Below, piece after piece: positions 45,508 to 54,084 of a stretch of DNA of 64,000 bases. The DNA is from Allocatelliglobosispora scoriae (GTDB lineage: Bacteria > Actinomycetota > Actinomycetes > Mycobacteriales > Micromonosporaceae). The notes below the pieces were generated by a model. The model saw only the letters and a list, made by a program, of their open reading frames with translations, was not told the origin of the DNA and did no database searches. The position numbers and the translations under genes are program-made. The stretch is taken from assembly GCF_014204945.1 (NCBI RefSeq), contig NZ_JACHMN010000002.1:1316503-1380502 (forward strand), in the 5' to 3' direction. Position 1 is the first letter of the stretch. Every line of letters starts with the position of its first letter.

Positions 45508-45541
45508 GGGGCGGGCGGGTGCTGTCACACCCGCCCGCCCC
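45508..45541. terminator. Terminator after GH16 gene
   Basis: 14-bp perfect GC stem (GGGGCGGGCGGGTG arm) with a 6-nt loop, 20 bp after the GH16 stop codon. Confidence 0.78.
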
Positions 45542-45588
45542 CCGACCCCCGTACGATCCCGTCCCCTCCTCATGCCAGGAGAATCGTC

Positions 45589-46899
45589 ATGAACCAGGTT
45601 TTACCCCGCCCCGCTCGTCCACGACGTCTGAGGATCGCCGGTCTCGCGATGGCCATCGCGGGTCTGGTCGGCACCTCGATTATCACCTCCGCCAGCCCGG
45701 CGAGCGCCGCCGACGTCCTGCTGTCCCAGGGCCACACGGCGACCGCCTCCTCGGTGGAGAACGGCGGTGCCGCAGCCGCCAACGCGGTTGACGGCAACAA
45801 CGGAACCCGCTGGTCCAGCGCGTTCAGCAACCCGCAGTGGCTCCAGATCGACCTCGGCGCCACCGCCCAGGTCAACCAGGTGGTCCTGCGCTGGGAAGGC
45901 GCCTATGCCACGGCCTTCCAGATCCAGGTCTCCCCCAGCGGCGGCAACCCGTGGACCACCATCTACTCCACCACCACCGGCACGGGCGGAAACCAGACCC
46001 TCAACGTCTCGGGTTCCGGCCGCTACATCCGGCTCTACGCCACGGCCCGAGCCACCCAGTACGGCGTCTCGCTCTGGGAGTTCCAGGCCTTCGGCACCGG
46101 CGGCGCTCCGGCACCCGGCGGCGGTGGCGGCGGTCCGATCGTGCGCGTCGCCGAGTTCCTCGCCGACTGCCCCTTCACCCACCGGCTCCCGGACGACCCG
46201 ATCGTCTTCCCGGGCCTGCCGGGCGCCTCGCACTCGCACGACTTCTTCGGCAACACCTCGACCAACGCCAACTCCACGGTCCAGACGCTCGCCGCGGCGG
46301 GCAGCAACTGCAACCCGGCGGTCGACCTGTCGTCCTACTGGGTGCCGACGCTCTACGTCAACAACGTCGCGGTCCCGCCCACCGGCACCACCTTCTACTA
46401 CCTGGGTGAGGGCATCAACGAGAACCTGCTCCCGACGACGCAGGCCCTCCCCTACGGCCTGCGGATCGTGGCGGGCAACGCCAAGGCCACCGGGCCGAAC
46501 GACAACACCATCTCCCGCTGGTCCTGCCTGCACCACAACGAGGTCGGCTCGTCCCACGACTTCGTCACCTGCCCGGCCGACTCGATGCTGGAGTCCTACC
46601 TGGACTTCCCGCAGTGCTGGAACGGCACGACCCTCGACTCGGCCGACCACAAGAGCCACATGGCCTACCCGGTCAACGGCGCCTGCCCGGCGTCGCATCC
46701 GGTCGCGGTGCCCAAGGTCCGCCAGGTGCTGCGCTACCCGGTGACCGGCAACCCGCTCAACCGGATCCGGCTCTCCTCCGGCGGCGGCTTCACCATGCAC
46801 GGCGACTTCTTCAACGCATGGCCGATCGCCGAGATGGAGCGTCGCGTCAACGACTGCATCCGTCCGAAGATCAAGTGCGGGGCGAACGGCACCCCGTGA
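45589..46899 (+). CDS. Secreted discoidin + DUF1996 protein
   Basis: 436 residues. Signal peptide (LAMAIAGLVGTSIITSASPASA), one discoidin module (~residues 42-170) very similar to those of the GH16 protein, Gly linker, then DUF1996 (~180-430) with its hallmarks SHSHDFFGNTSTN, YWVPTLY, SRWSCLHHNEVGSS, FPQCWNGTTLDSADHKSHMAYP and MHGDFFNAWP. The many His/Asp residues suggest a metal site; no enzymatic activity is established for DUF1996. ATG at 45589 preceded by CAGGAGAATCGTC. Discoidin homology suggests it shares a carbohydrate target with the GH16 enzyme. Confidence 0.9.
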   Translation: MNQVLPRPARPRRLRIAGLAMAIAGLVGTSIITSASPASAADVLLSQGHTATASSVENGGAAAANAVDGNNGTRWSSAFSNPQWLQIDLGATAQVNQVVLRWEGAYATAFQIQVSPSGGNPWTTIYSTTTGTGGNQTLNVSGSGRYIRLYATARATQYGVSLWEFQAFGTGGAPAPGGGGGGPIVRVAEFLADCPFTHRLPDDPIVFPGLPGASHSHDFFGNTSTNANSTVQTLAAAGSNCNPAVDLSSYWVPTLYVNNVAVPPTGTTFYYLGEGINENLLPTTQALPYGLRIVAGNAKATGPNDNTISRWSCLHHNEVGSSHDFVTCPADSMLESYLDFPQCWNGTTLDSADHKSHMAYPVNGACPASHPVAVPKVRQVLRYPVTGNPLNRIRLSSGGGFTMHGDFFNAWPIAEMERRVNDCIRPKIKCGANGTP

Positions 46900-46908
46900 C
46901 CTGAGTCA

Positions 46909-46949
46909 GCATCGCCCGGGGCGGGCCGCCGAACCGCCCCGGGCGATGC
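46909..46949. terminator. Terminator after DUF1996 gene
   Basis: 16-bp perfect arms (GCATCGCCCGGGGCGG / complement) with a 9-nt loop, ten bases after the stop codon. Confidence 0.8.
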
Positions 46950-46973
46950 CCTTACCGCTTGGAGGCGTACCAG

Positions 46974-47534
46974 ATGAGGTTTAAACTGCTCGCGGGCCTG
47001 GCGCTGATCGCGGCGCTCGCCCCCGGCTGCGCCTCGCCCGCACCGGCACCGACCGCGACCGCCTCCACGGCCGCGCCCGTCGCCGTCGCCGGCGGGACCG
47101 ACCTGGCCTGGACCCAGCTCACGCTCGCCCTCGACGAGCACGCACTGCAGATCCTGGAGCTGGCACCCGAGCGCGCCGCCGACGCGAAGCTCAAGGCGTT
47201 CGCCGCCGAGGTCGCCGCCGCGCACCGCGACGAGGCGGCCGAGCTGAAGCGGATGCTCGTCGAGATCCAGGCGCCGCCCGGCAACCCGCACGAGGGGCAC
47301 GTCATGCCCGGCATGGTCACCCCCGAGGCGCTCGCGGCCATGCGCGCCAGCAGCGGTGCGGCCTTCGACGCGCTGCTCACCACCAGCCTGCGCGAGCACC
47401 TGAGCCAGTGCCTCAGCCTGGCGAAGTCCGAGCAGAAGGCCGGCAGCCAGCCCGCGGTGAAGGCGCTCGCGATGGCGATCGAGAAGGACCGTGGGAGCGC
47501 CCTGGAGCGCCTTACCGCGTTAACCCCTCGGTAG
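46974..47534 (+). CDS. DUF305-family lipoprotein
   Basis: 186 residues. Lipobox LAPGC, Ala/Thr linker, then a four-helix DUF305 fold: DLAWTQLTLALDEHALQILELAPE, AAAHRDEAAELKRML, HEGHVMPGMVTPEALAAMRA, FDALLTTSLREHLSQCLSLAKSE. The family is ferritin-like with conserved His; the usual HH pair of helix 1 is DEH here, and the His-Met segment GHVMPGM resembles copper-handling relatives. Role is unknown, metal handling possible. ATG at 46974 follows GGAGGCGTACCAG. Confidence 0.82.
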   Translation: MRFKLLAGLALIAALAPGCASPAPAPTATASTAAPVAVAGGTDLAWTQLTLALDEHALQILELAPERAADAKLKAFAAEVAAAHRDEAAELKRMLVEIQAPPGNPHEGHVMPGMVTPEALAAMRASSGAAFDALLTTSLREHLSQCLSLAKSEQKAGSQPAVKALAMAIEKDRGSALERLTALTPR

Positions 47535-47544
47535 AGCGCTCTCA
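47531..47544. promoter_or_regulatory. LacI-type palindrome before MFS pseudogene
   Basis: GTAGAGCGCTCTCA contains the perfect 10-bp palindrome AGAGCGCTCT, related to the CebR-like sites at 42737-43088 and placed 20 bp before the MFS start codon. Confidence 0.4.
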
Positions 47545-47563
47545 CGCGTGTAGCGTCGCTCTC

Positions 47564-48797
47564 ATGCCCCCCGCACCACCCTCCCGGCGCGCCCCCTGGC
47601 CCGTGCTGAGCCTCGCCGTCATGTCCCTGGCGGTCTTCTTCTCCATCACCACCGAGGTGCTGCCGACCGGGCTGCTGCCCTCGATGAGCCGCTCGCTCGG
47701 CGTCTCCCCCGGCAAGCTCGGCCTGCTGGTCACGGCATATGCGCTGGTGGTCGCGGTGCTCGCCGCGCCGCTCGGCATCGCCACGGCCAGGTTCGCGCGC
47801 CGCCCGCTGCTCACCGCAACCCTCGTCGGGTACGCCTCCAGCAACGCCGTCATGGCGCTGAGCAGTTCCTACGCGCTCGCGATCGGGGCACGCCTGATCG
47901 GCGGGCTCAGCCATGCACTCTTCTGGGCGATGCTCGGCGGCTATGTGGCCCGGATGGTCTCACCCGAACGGGTCGGCCGCGCGGTCACCCTGGTCTCGTC
48001 GGGCGGGCTGCTGGCGGTGCTCTTCGGCGTACCGGCGGGGACGGCGCTCGGCGTCGCGATCGGCTGGCGCCCCACCTATGTCATCCTCGCCGTCGCACCG
48101 GTGCTGCTGATCGTGCTCGGCTGGCGCGCGCTGCCCGACCTGCCCGGCACCACGGGCGGGAAGGAGCAGCGGCTCGCCCAGGTGGCCCGGATCCCCGGGC
48201 TCGTGCCCGTCGTCGTGGTGACGGCGGTGACGATGCTCGGACAGTTCACCTTCTCGACCTATGTGGCACCGTTCCTGCTGCACGTCGGCCTCGCCGAGGA
48301 ACAGATCAGTCCGGTGCTGCTCGCGTCCGGGGTCGCCGGGGGGCTGGGACTCCTCGCCACCGGCGTCTTCATCGACCGGCGCCTGCGGGCCGGGATGCTC
48401 ATCGGCACCGCCGCGCTGGGTACGGCACTGGCGGTCCTCGCCTTCGGGCCGACATCGGTGGCGCTCGTCGTCGCCGGGATCTGCGTGACCGGGGTGGCGA
48501 TGGGGTCGATCCCGGTCTTCGTACAGACCGCGACCCTGCGGGCCCGCGCCCGGCGCGCCCGATGCGGCGAGCGGGCTCAACGCGGCGTCGTTCAACCTCG
48601 GGATCGCCGGTGGGGCGCTCATCGGCGGTATCGTCGTCGACCACCTCGGCCCGGCGGCGCTGCCGGTGATCGCGGCGACGCTGGTCGGTGTCGGTTTCGT
48701 GGTCATCGCGACGACTCGCCTCGGCCGCCCGGACCCGTCCCCGCCCGGCGACGACCTCATCCCGTCAGATTCGTCCCCCCTCACCGCCTCCGCGTGA
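47564..48797 (+). pseudogene. MFS transporter with 3' frameshift
   Basis: From ATG 47564 the sequence is a normal sugar-efflux/drug MFS protein (~325 codons: LPTGLLPSMSRSLGVS, GRLIGG-like ARLIGGLSHALFWAMLGGYVARM, VARIPGLVPVVVVTAVTMLGQFTFSTYVAPF). Near 48540-48548 (CGGGCCCGCGCCC) the frame shifts; in the next frame the protein resumes as APGAPDAASGLNAASFNLGIAGG and the last two helices, ending with TGA at 48795-48797. One extra C in the GC run explains it. The uninterrupted frame would instead give a poly-Arg tail without helices. Could be a real inactivation or a base-call error. Confidence 0.8.
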
Positions 48798-48843
48798 CCT
48801 CCTCCTCACCCCCTTCCCCGGGGCGCGCTTCCCCGGGGGCCAC

Positions 48844-48898
48844 GTTTTGCAGCAAAGCGTGGCCTCGCGCGGCGAAATGAGCACGCTTTGCTGCAAAC
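48844..48898. repeat. Stem-loop element, family C copy 1 (partial)
   Basis: Inverted arms of 16-17 bp (TTTGCAGCAAAGCGTG at 48846-48861 and its complement 48882-48897) matching the core of the longer copy at 50358-50421. Lies after the MFS pseudogene. Confidence 0.8.
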
Positions 48899-48935
48899 CG
48901 CGCCCCCCGGGTCGGGACCGCGCCCAAGATCGCCG

Positions 48936-48952
48936 CAACTCTTCAAGAGTTG
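48936..48952. repeat. Family A palindrome
   Basis: Exact CAACTCTTCAAGAGTTG, flanks AAGATCGCCG and GTCTTA, i.e. the consensus in reverse orientation, in the gap before the LigD-like gene. Confidence 0.9.
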
Positions 48953-49083
48953 GTCTTAAAGCCCTCTCGGACTTCGACCTTGGCGCAGAAGTGCTGCTCC
49001 AGCGACACCTCGGCGCCACGATCTCGCCGATGAGCGGGCCTGGAGCGCCGCAGCGCCCGCCCACCGCACCAGCACCCGCAAGA

Positions 49084-50301
49084 TCAGGCCTCGGTGGAGT
49101 CGCGGGACATGCCGGCCCAGGGGTTGTAGTCGACCTCGAGCTCCTCCTGCGCCGGCCGATCCGCCTCGGGCACGTGCTGGAGGTTGATGCGGATGCGGTA
49201 CCAGACCGAGCTCCGACCGCGCATGCCGTCGACGAGGATGTCGGCGGGCTCCAGCAGCGGCACGACTCCCGGATGGCGTTCCTTCCAGCGGTCCAGGCCC
49301 GCCTCCGCCTCCTCGCGGGTCTTCGCCCGGGCGATCTCGATCAGCGGCATCGCCGACTGGCGGCGGCCGGTGCCCTTGGGCGGCTTCTCCGCCGGGCCGA
49401 GCTCCTTGGCGAGCGCGAGCAGCGGTGCCAGCGAGCCGGTCGCCGTCTCGATCCCGGCCCACGGGTCGCCGATGGCGCGGAAGCGCTCGGCGACGCTCGC
49501 GAGCGTGAACTCCTCCGGCTTGCAGCCGGGCACCTCGTCCCAGGTCAGCGGCGTCGAGACCCGGGCGTCGGCGACGGCGCGCACCGAGTAGGCCGACGCG
49601 ACGGTCCGGTCCTTGGCGTTCTGGTTGAAGTCGACGAAGACACCCTCGCGGTCCTCCTTCCACCACTTGCTGGTGGCGAGGTCGGGAGCGCGCCGTTCCA
49701 CCTCGCGGGCGACCGTCTCGGCGGCGAGCCGCACCTTGGGGTAGGGCCACTCCGGCGCGATCCGGGCATAGATGTGGAAGCCCCGCGAACCGGAGGTCTT
49801 GGGCCAGGCGGTGAGCCCGTGATCGGCGAGGACCTGCTGCACGACAAGGGCGACCTCGACGATCTGCGCCCAGCCGACGCCGGGCACGGGATCGAGGTCG
49901 ATGCGCAGCTCGTCGGGGTGGTCGAGGTCCTCTGCCTGCACCGGGTGCGGGTTGAGGTCGATGCAGCCGAGGTTGACGACCCAGGCGAGCGCGGCGGCGT
50001 CGCGGACGACGACCTCCTCGGCGGAGGTGCCGGAGGCGTATTTCAGCTCCGCCACCTCGATCCAGTCCGGCCGGGCGGTGGGGGCGCGCTTCTGGAAGAA
50101 CGCCTCCTCGTCGATGCCCTTGACGAACCGCTTGAGGATCATCGGCCGCCCGGTGACCCCGCGCAGCGCGCCGTCGGCAACGGTGAGGTAGTAGGTGACC
50201 AGGTCGAGCTTGGTGAGCCCGGACTCCGGGAAGATCACCTTGTCCGGGTGGGTGATCGTCACCTCGCGCCCGCCGACGGAGACGACCTGAGACGTGGCCA
50301 T
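49084..50301 (-). CDS. LigD-type DNA polymerase domain protein (NHEJ polymerase)
   Basis: 405 residues. A stand-alone archaeo-eukaryotic primase-like polymerase domain as in LigD: VTITHPDKVIFPESGLTKLDLVTYY, catalytic acid pair in LRIDLDPVPG, TSGSRGFHIYARI and VFVDFNQNAKDRTVASAYSVRA. Such enzymes fill ends during Ku-dependent end joining and can add ribonucleotides. The last ~120 residues after DPWAG are less conserved. No ligase or nuclease domain and no Ku gene are nearby, as is usual for the separate polymerase genes of actinobacteria. ATG at 50301. Confidence 0.92.
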   Translation of the reverse strand: MATSQVVSVGGREVTITHPDKVIFPESGLTKLDLVTYYLTVADGALRGVTGRPMILKRFVKGIDEEAFFQKRAPTARPDWIEVAELKYASGTSAEEVVVRDAAALAWVVNLGCIDLNPHPVQAEDLDHPDELRIDLDPVPGVGWAQIVEVALVVQQVLADHGLTAWPKTSGSRGFHIYARIAPEWPYPKVRLAAETVAREVERRAPDLATSKWWKEDREGVFVDFNQNAKDRTVASAYSVRAVADARVSTPLTWDEVPGCKPEEFTLASVAERFRAIGDPWAGIETATGSLAPLLALAKELGPAEKPPKGTGRRQSAMPLIEIARAKTREEAEAGLDRWKERHPGVVPLLEPADILVDGMRGRSSVWYRIRINLQHVPEADRPAQEELEVDYNPWAGMSRDSTEA

Positions 50302-50317
50302 GCCTTCACCTTAGGAC

Positions 50318-50334
50318 CAACTCTTCAAGAGTTG
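50318..50334. repeat. Family A palindrome, full consensus copy
   Basis: Exact CAACTCTTCAAGAGTTG with TTAGGAC on the left and GCGCCGATCTTGG on the right, 17 bp before the LigD-like start codon, overlapping its promoter/5' leader. Confidence 0.9.
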
Positions 50335-50357
50335 CGCCGATCTTGGCCCGCTCGCTG

Positions 50358-50421
50358 TCACGTTTTGCAGCAAAGCGTGGCCATCTCGCGAAGCGAGGCC
50401 ACGCTTTGCTGCAAAACGTGA
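50358..50421. repeat. Stem-loop element, family C copy 2
   Basis: Perfect 25-bp arms 50358-50382 and 50397-50421 (beginning TCACGTTTTGCAGCAAAGC) with a 14-nt loop, five bases after the MFS stop at 50427 and upstream of the LigD-like gene. Probable terminator and dispersed element. Confidence 0.9.
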
Positions 50422-50426
50422 CCGGG

Positions 50427-51698
50427 TCACGCGGGGAGGGCGACTCGCCACTGGCGGACGGTGCCGGGGCGGCGGATCGCCATCGACAGGCCGGCCGCGC
50501 CGACCGACAAGGCCCCCGCGACGTAGAACGCCGCGTTGTAGCTGCCCAGCGAGTCGCGGACGGCACCGGCACCGAACGCGGCGACCGCAGCACCGATCTG
50601 GTGCGACGCGAAGACCCAGCCGAAGACGATCGGCCCGGAGACGCCGAACTGCTCACGGCAGAGCGCGATCGTCGGCGGTACGGTCGCCACCCAGTCCAGG
50701 CCGTAGAAGATGATGAAGACCAGCATGCTCGGGTGCGCCTGCGCGCCGAAGAACCCCGGCAGGATCAGCAGCGACAGCCCGCGCAGCAGGTAATAGGCCC
50801 CGAGCAGCACCCGTGAGTCGAAGCGGTCGGTGAGCCAGCCGGAGAGCACCGTACCGACGATGTCGAACAGGCCGACGAGCGCCAGCAGGTTCGCCGCGGT
50901 CGTGATCGGCATGCCGTGGTCGTGCGCGGCGGGGATGAAGTGGGTGCCGATCAGGCCGTTCGTCGTCATCCCGCAGATCGCGAAACCACCCACGAGCAGC
51001 CAGAAGGCCCCCGACCGCGAGGCGTCCCGCAGCGCCGTCAGGGCGCGCCGGGCCGCGCCCCCTCCCGATCCCCCGGTGGGTACGCCATCAGCCGCCTCCG
51101 CCCCCAGCGCCGTCACACCGAGGTCGGCCGGGTCGTCCCGCAGCCGCCACAGCACCAGCGGCACGACGAGCAGGGCTGTCGCGGAGATGACGAGCGTGGC
51201 GATGCGCCACCCCTGCGCCTGGGTCAGCGAGGCGATGAAGGTGAGGAAGATGAGCTGGCCGGTGGCGCTGGCCGCGGTGAGGATGCCGGTGACGACGCCC
51301 CGGTGCTTGACGAACCAGCGGCTGGTGACCGTCGCGACGAAGGCGAGCGCCATCGACCCGGCGCCGAGCCCGACGAGCACACCCCAGCAGACGATGAGCT
51401 GCCACGATTGGCGCATGAAGACGGTGAGGCCGCTGCCCAGCGAGATCATGAGCAGCGCGAAGGCGGTGACCTTCCGGATGCCGAAGCGCTCCATCAGGGC
51501 GGCGGCGAAGGGTGCCGTGAGGCCGAAGAGCACGAGGTTGACGGAGACGGCGGCACCGATCGTCGCCGTCGACCAGCCGAACTCGTCCTGCAGCGGCTCG
51601 ATGAGTACGCCGGGGGCCGATCGGAATCCGGCGGCACCGATCAGGGCCACGAACGCCACGGCGGCCACGGACCAGGCGGGGTGAAGTCTTCTCGTCAC
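50427..51698 (-). CDS. MFS transporter (monocarboxylate/oxalate-formate type)
   Basis: 423 residues with twelve predicted helices. FGWSTATIGAAVSVNLVLFGLTAPFAAALMERFGIRKV and YGLDWVATVPPTIALCREQFG are features of the OFA/MCT-like MFS subfamily that carries small carboxylates. GTG at 51698 begins TRRLHPAWSVAAVAFVALIG; the frame extends further upstream without support. Divergent from the GlxA regulator, which could control it. Ends just before the family C stem-loop. Confidence 0.87.
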   Translation of the reverse strand: MTRRLHPAWSVAAVAFVALIGAAGFRSAPGVLIEPLQDEFGWSTATIGAAVSVNLVLFGLTAPFAAALMERFGIRKVTAFALLMISLGSGLTVFMRQSWQLIVCWGVLVGLGAGSMALAFVATVTSRWFVKHRGVVTGILTAASATGQLIFLTFIASLTQAQGWRIATLVISATALLVVPLVLWRLRDDPADLGVTALGAEAADGVPTGGSGGGAARRALTALRDASRSGAFWLLVGGFAICGMTTNGLIGTHFIPAAHDHGMPITTAANLLALVGLFDIVGTVLSGWLTDRFDSRVLLGAYYLLRGLSLLILPGFFGAQAHPSMLVFIIFYGLDWVATVPPTIALCREQFGVSGPIVFGWVFASHQIGAAVAAFGAGAVRDSLGSYNAAFYVAGALSVGAAGLSMAIRRPGTVRQWRVALPA

Positions 51699-51768
51699 GA
51701 CCTCATCATGATCCTGCCGTCGGCACGGAGCGAGTGGCTTGACTGCCACTATGTGAAAGAATCAGGCC

Positions 51769-52719
51769 ATGCATCGGATCGCCGTCCTCGCCTTCGACGT
51801 CACCGTCGCCTTCGACCTGGGCATCCCGGCGCAGGTCTTCCCCGCCGCCGACCAGCCCGGTGAGCAGCAGCTCTACTCGGTCAGCACGGCGACCTCGGGG
51901 CGTGCTCCGGTGCGTACCAGCGCGGGGTTTGCGATCCTCCCCGACCACGGCCTGGAGCTGCTCGACGCCGCCGACACCGTGATCGTGCCGGGGGTGCACC
52001 GCTCGTCGCTGGAGCTGGATCCGCAGGATCCGGCGCTCGCGGCGCTGCGGGCCGCGCACGAGCGGGGCGCGCGGATCATGTCGATCTGCACCGGGGCGTT
52101 CGTGCTGGCGGCGGCGGGGCTGCTGGCGGGGCGGCCGGCGACGACGCACTGGGCATACGCCGACCGGTTCCGCCGGGCGTTCCCCGATGTGGAGCTGCGG
52201 CCCGACGTGCTCTTCGTCGACGACGGCGACGTGCTCACCTCGGCCGGGGTGGCGGCCGGGGTCGACCTGTGCCTGCACGTGCTGCGCCGCGACCACGGCA
52301 GCGAGGTCGCCAACCGGGCGGCTCGGCGCTGCGTGGTGCCGCCGTGGCGCGACGGCGGGCAGTCGCAGTTCATCGACCGGCCGATGCCGCCCGTCGGCGA
52401 CGCCTCGACCGCGTCGGCCCGGGCCTGGGCGCTGACCCGGCTCGACGAACCGCTCGACCTCGACGCACTGGCCCGGCATGCGCGGATGAGCGTGCGCACC
52501 TTCACCCGGCGGTTCCGCGACGAGACCGGCGTCAGCCCCGGCCGGTGGCTCACCCACCAGCGGATAGAGCACGCCCGACGGCTGCTGGAGACGACCGACC
52601 TGCCGATCGACCAGGTCGCGACGCGGGCCGGGTTCGGCACGGCCACCTCGCTGCGCCAGCACCTGCACGCGGCGATCGGCGTCGCACCCGCCGCCTACCG
52701 CCGCACCTTCCGCCGCTGA
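51769..52719 (+). CDS. GlxA-type regulator (DJ-1/PfpI + AraC HTH)
   Basis: 316 residues. Residues ~1-190 form a DJ-1/PfpI amidotransferase-like domain (IAVLAFDVTVAFDLGIPAQVF; IMSICTGAFVLAAAGLLAGRPATTHW with the nucleophile-elbow Cys), residues ~215-316 an AraC double HTH (LDALARHARMSVRTFTRRFRDETGVSPGRWL; LPIDQVATRAGFGTATSLRQH). The layout is that of GlxA/FtrA regulators, which respond to small metabolites. It is divergent from the MFS gene at 51698 across 70 bp and probably controls it. Confidence 0.92.
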   Translation: MHRIAVLAFDVTVAFDLGIPAQVFPAADQPGEQQLYSVSTATSGRAPVRTSAGFAILPDHGLELLDAADTVIVPGVHRSSLELDPQDPALAALRAAHERGARIMSICTGAFVLAAAGLLAGRPATTHWAYADRFRRAFPDVELRPDVLFVDDGDVLTSAGVAAGVDLCLHVLRRDHGSEVANRAARRCVVPPWRDGGQSQFIDRPMPPVGDASTASARAWALTRLDEPLDLDALARHARMSVRTFTRRFRDETGVSPGRWLTHQRIEHARRLLETTDLPIDQVATRAGFGTATSLRQHLHAAIGVAPAAYRRTFRR

Positions 52720-52760
52720 CCCGGTTCGGAGCTCCGACTGCCGGGTGCTCCAGTTAGGAC

Positions 52761-52862
52761 CAACTCTTGAAGAGTTGGCCCTAACCCGGGGGCGAGCAGC
52801 GCGCGGCGTGCGGCCTCGACCCGCACGGTGGCCACACCCTGGCCGCAACTCTTCAAGAGTCG
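52761..52862. repeat. Two family A palindromes in opposite orientation
   Basis: Exact core CAACTCTTGAAGAGTTG at 52761-52777 with left flank GTTAGGAC, and a one-mismatch core CAACTCTTCAAGAGTCG at 52846-52862 followed by GTCCTAAC, the same flank on the opposite side. The pair brackets ~70 bp after the GlxA gene and could pair into one long structure. Confidence 0.85.
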
Positions 52863-52946
52863 GTCCTAACGGCGGGGTGCTGGCGGTGACCGGTGACGGA
52901 CCGCACCCCTAGGATCACCGGCAGACCCTCACCCCCGGAGAGACCC

Positions 52947-53390
52947 ATGGCCGTCGCCGAAGAGCCGAAGCCCAGCAGCGGGCTGAGCAAGACGAGCACC
53001 GTCGTCACCATCATCAGCACGCTCGTCGGCCTGATCCTCGCCTATCTGACCTTCGCCGCGACGGTGGGCTGGCCCCCCTTCGGCGACGACAACCCGGCCC
53101 ATGACGCCAAGGGCAGGTCGGTCGCCGTCTACAAGGGAGACAGCGCGCAGGGCCGGCCGAGGTGCGGCATCCCGTCCTGCGCGTTCATCGCGGTGGAGCT
53201 GAAGGGCTTCCCCAAGCTCACGGACGTCCGCTGCACCTTCGACAGCAGCCAGGGGCCGAGGGACTTCCTCGACTTCGTGGGCCGCACCGACAGCAAGGGC
53301 TCCCTGCTGGGGCAGAGCCAGAACTACATCGGCACCGGCTGGGTCAGCGCCACCTGTGACGGCGTCCGGGGCGAGCTCAACCCCTGGTAG
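52947..53390 (+). CDS. Small single-pass membrane protein, unknown
   Basis: 147 residues. A cytosolic Ser/Lys-rich start, one transmembrane helix (VVTIISTLVGLILAYLTFAATVGW, residues ~21-44), then an exported ~100-residue domain with three to four cysteines (RCGIPSCAF, VRCTFDSSQG, ATCDGVRG), probably disulfide-bonded and beta-rich, Ig-like in feel. ATG at 52947 follows GGAGAGACCC. No recognised family. It lies between the palindrome pair and the hydrazine operon, same strand. Confidence 0.65.
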   Translation: MAVAEEPKPSSGLSKTSTVVTIISTLVGLILAYLTFAATVGWPPFGDDNPAHDAKGRSVAVYKGDSAQGRPRCGIPSCAFIAVELKGFPKLTDVRCTFDSSQGPRDFLDFVGRTDSKGSLLGQSQNYIGTGWVSATCDGVRGELNPW

Positions 53391-53718
53391 GACTCACGCC
53401 TCGCGCGCTGGAGTGGGCCTTTCGCGCGCCCATATATCGATACATTTATTGTTTACGAAATAGTCATGCCCCGGGTAATCCGGCGACGGCATGACGATTC
53501 GTGAATAGGTCGCGAAAACCGACCATTTCCCAGGTCGATCTTTGATAAATCCCTCGAACCCTTGACACGGTTCCTTCACTGCTCTTTCATATTGGTACAT
53601 ACGTTCGAATGAAGCGAATGAACCGCCCGCCGACCGGCCGGGCGGGCCTTTCGTCTATCCACATCATGCAGTCGGTCGTGTTTTCCCAGCTCAGGACATG
53701 ATCACGGAGGGAGGAACA
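53391..53718. promoter_or_regulatory. AT-rich leader of hydrazine operon
   Basis: 328 bp, much less GC-rich than the rest of the window (particularly 53420-53460 and 53580-53620). A TTGACA box at 53562-53567 is followed 18-20 bp later by TCATATT (53587-53593), a candidate promoter. A GC hairpin CCGCCCG/CGGGCGG at 53623-53645 followed by GCCTTTCGTC could be a leader terminator. AGGGAGGA at 53708-53715 is the ribosome site of the cupin gene. A minus-strand frame at 53394-53600 has no ribosome site and is not called. Confidence 0.45.
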
Positions 53719-54084
53719 GTGCAGGTATTCGACTATTCGACAGCCCATAAAAGCCTTGTCGAAAGCGTCGAGGTCGCACGATTCGAACAGTATCCGGCGA
53801 CTCTCGGATTCCCATTCAAAGCGATGTGGTACTGCATTCCGCCACAGGACAACAGTCCACCGGACCGGCACCCGGAATACGAATTCTCCATCGCCGTCCG
53901 GGGCAGCGCCACGGTGGACGTGAACGGCGTTCGCACCGTCGTCGACCAGGGATCGGCCTTCCTGCTGGACAGCTCCGAGGGGCACACGGTCTACAACACC
54001 TCGCCCGACGAGGCATTGCTGATCTTCAGTGTCTACTGGATGCCCGCCACGAATTCGAACAGGTGTTCGAATGACGACCGATAA
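53719..54084 (+). CDS. Cupin protein, hydrazine synthetase cupin subunit
   Basis: 121 residues, one cupin beta-barrel. Likely metal ligands are H51, E53 or E55 (RHPEYEFS) and H89 (EGHTVYN). In s56-p1 (Spb40), triacsin (Tri28) and pyrazomycin (PyrN) biosynthesis a cupin domain fused to a MetRS-like domain rearranges an aminoacyl ester of N6-hydroxylysine into an N-N bonded product. Here it is a separate gene overlapping the MetRS-like gene by 14 bp. GTG at 53719 follows GGAGGGAGGA. The 5' part uses more A/T-ending codons than its neighbours, a possible sign of transfer. Confidence 0.82.
   Translation: MQVFDYSTAHKSLVESVEVARFEQYPATLGFPFKAMWYCIPPQDNSPPDRHPEYEFSIAVRGSATVDVNGVRTVVDQGSAFLLDSSEGHTVYNTSPDEALLIFSVYWMPATNSNRCSNDDR

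Noticed and set aside
53394-53600. Minus-strand 68-codon frame in the leader of the hydrazine operon
   Set aside because: No ribosome site, no recognisable domain, and it covers the AT-rich promoter-like segment.
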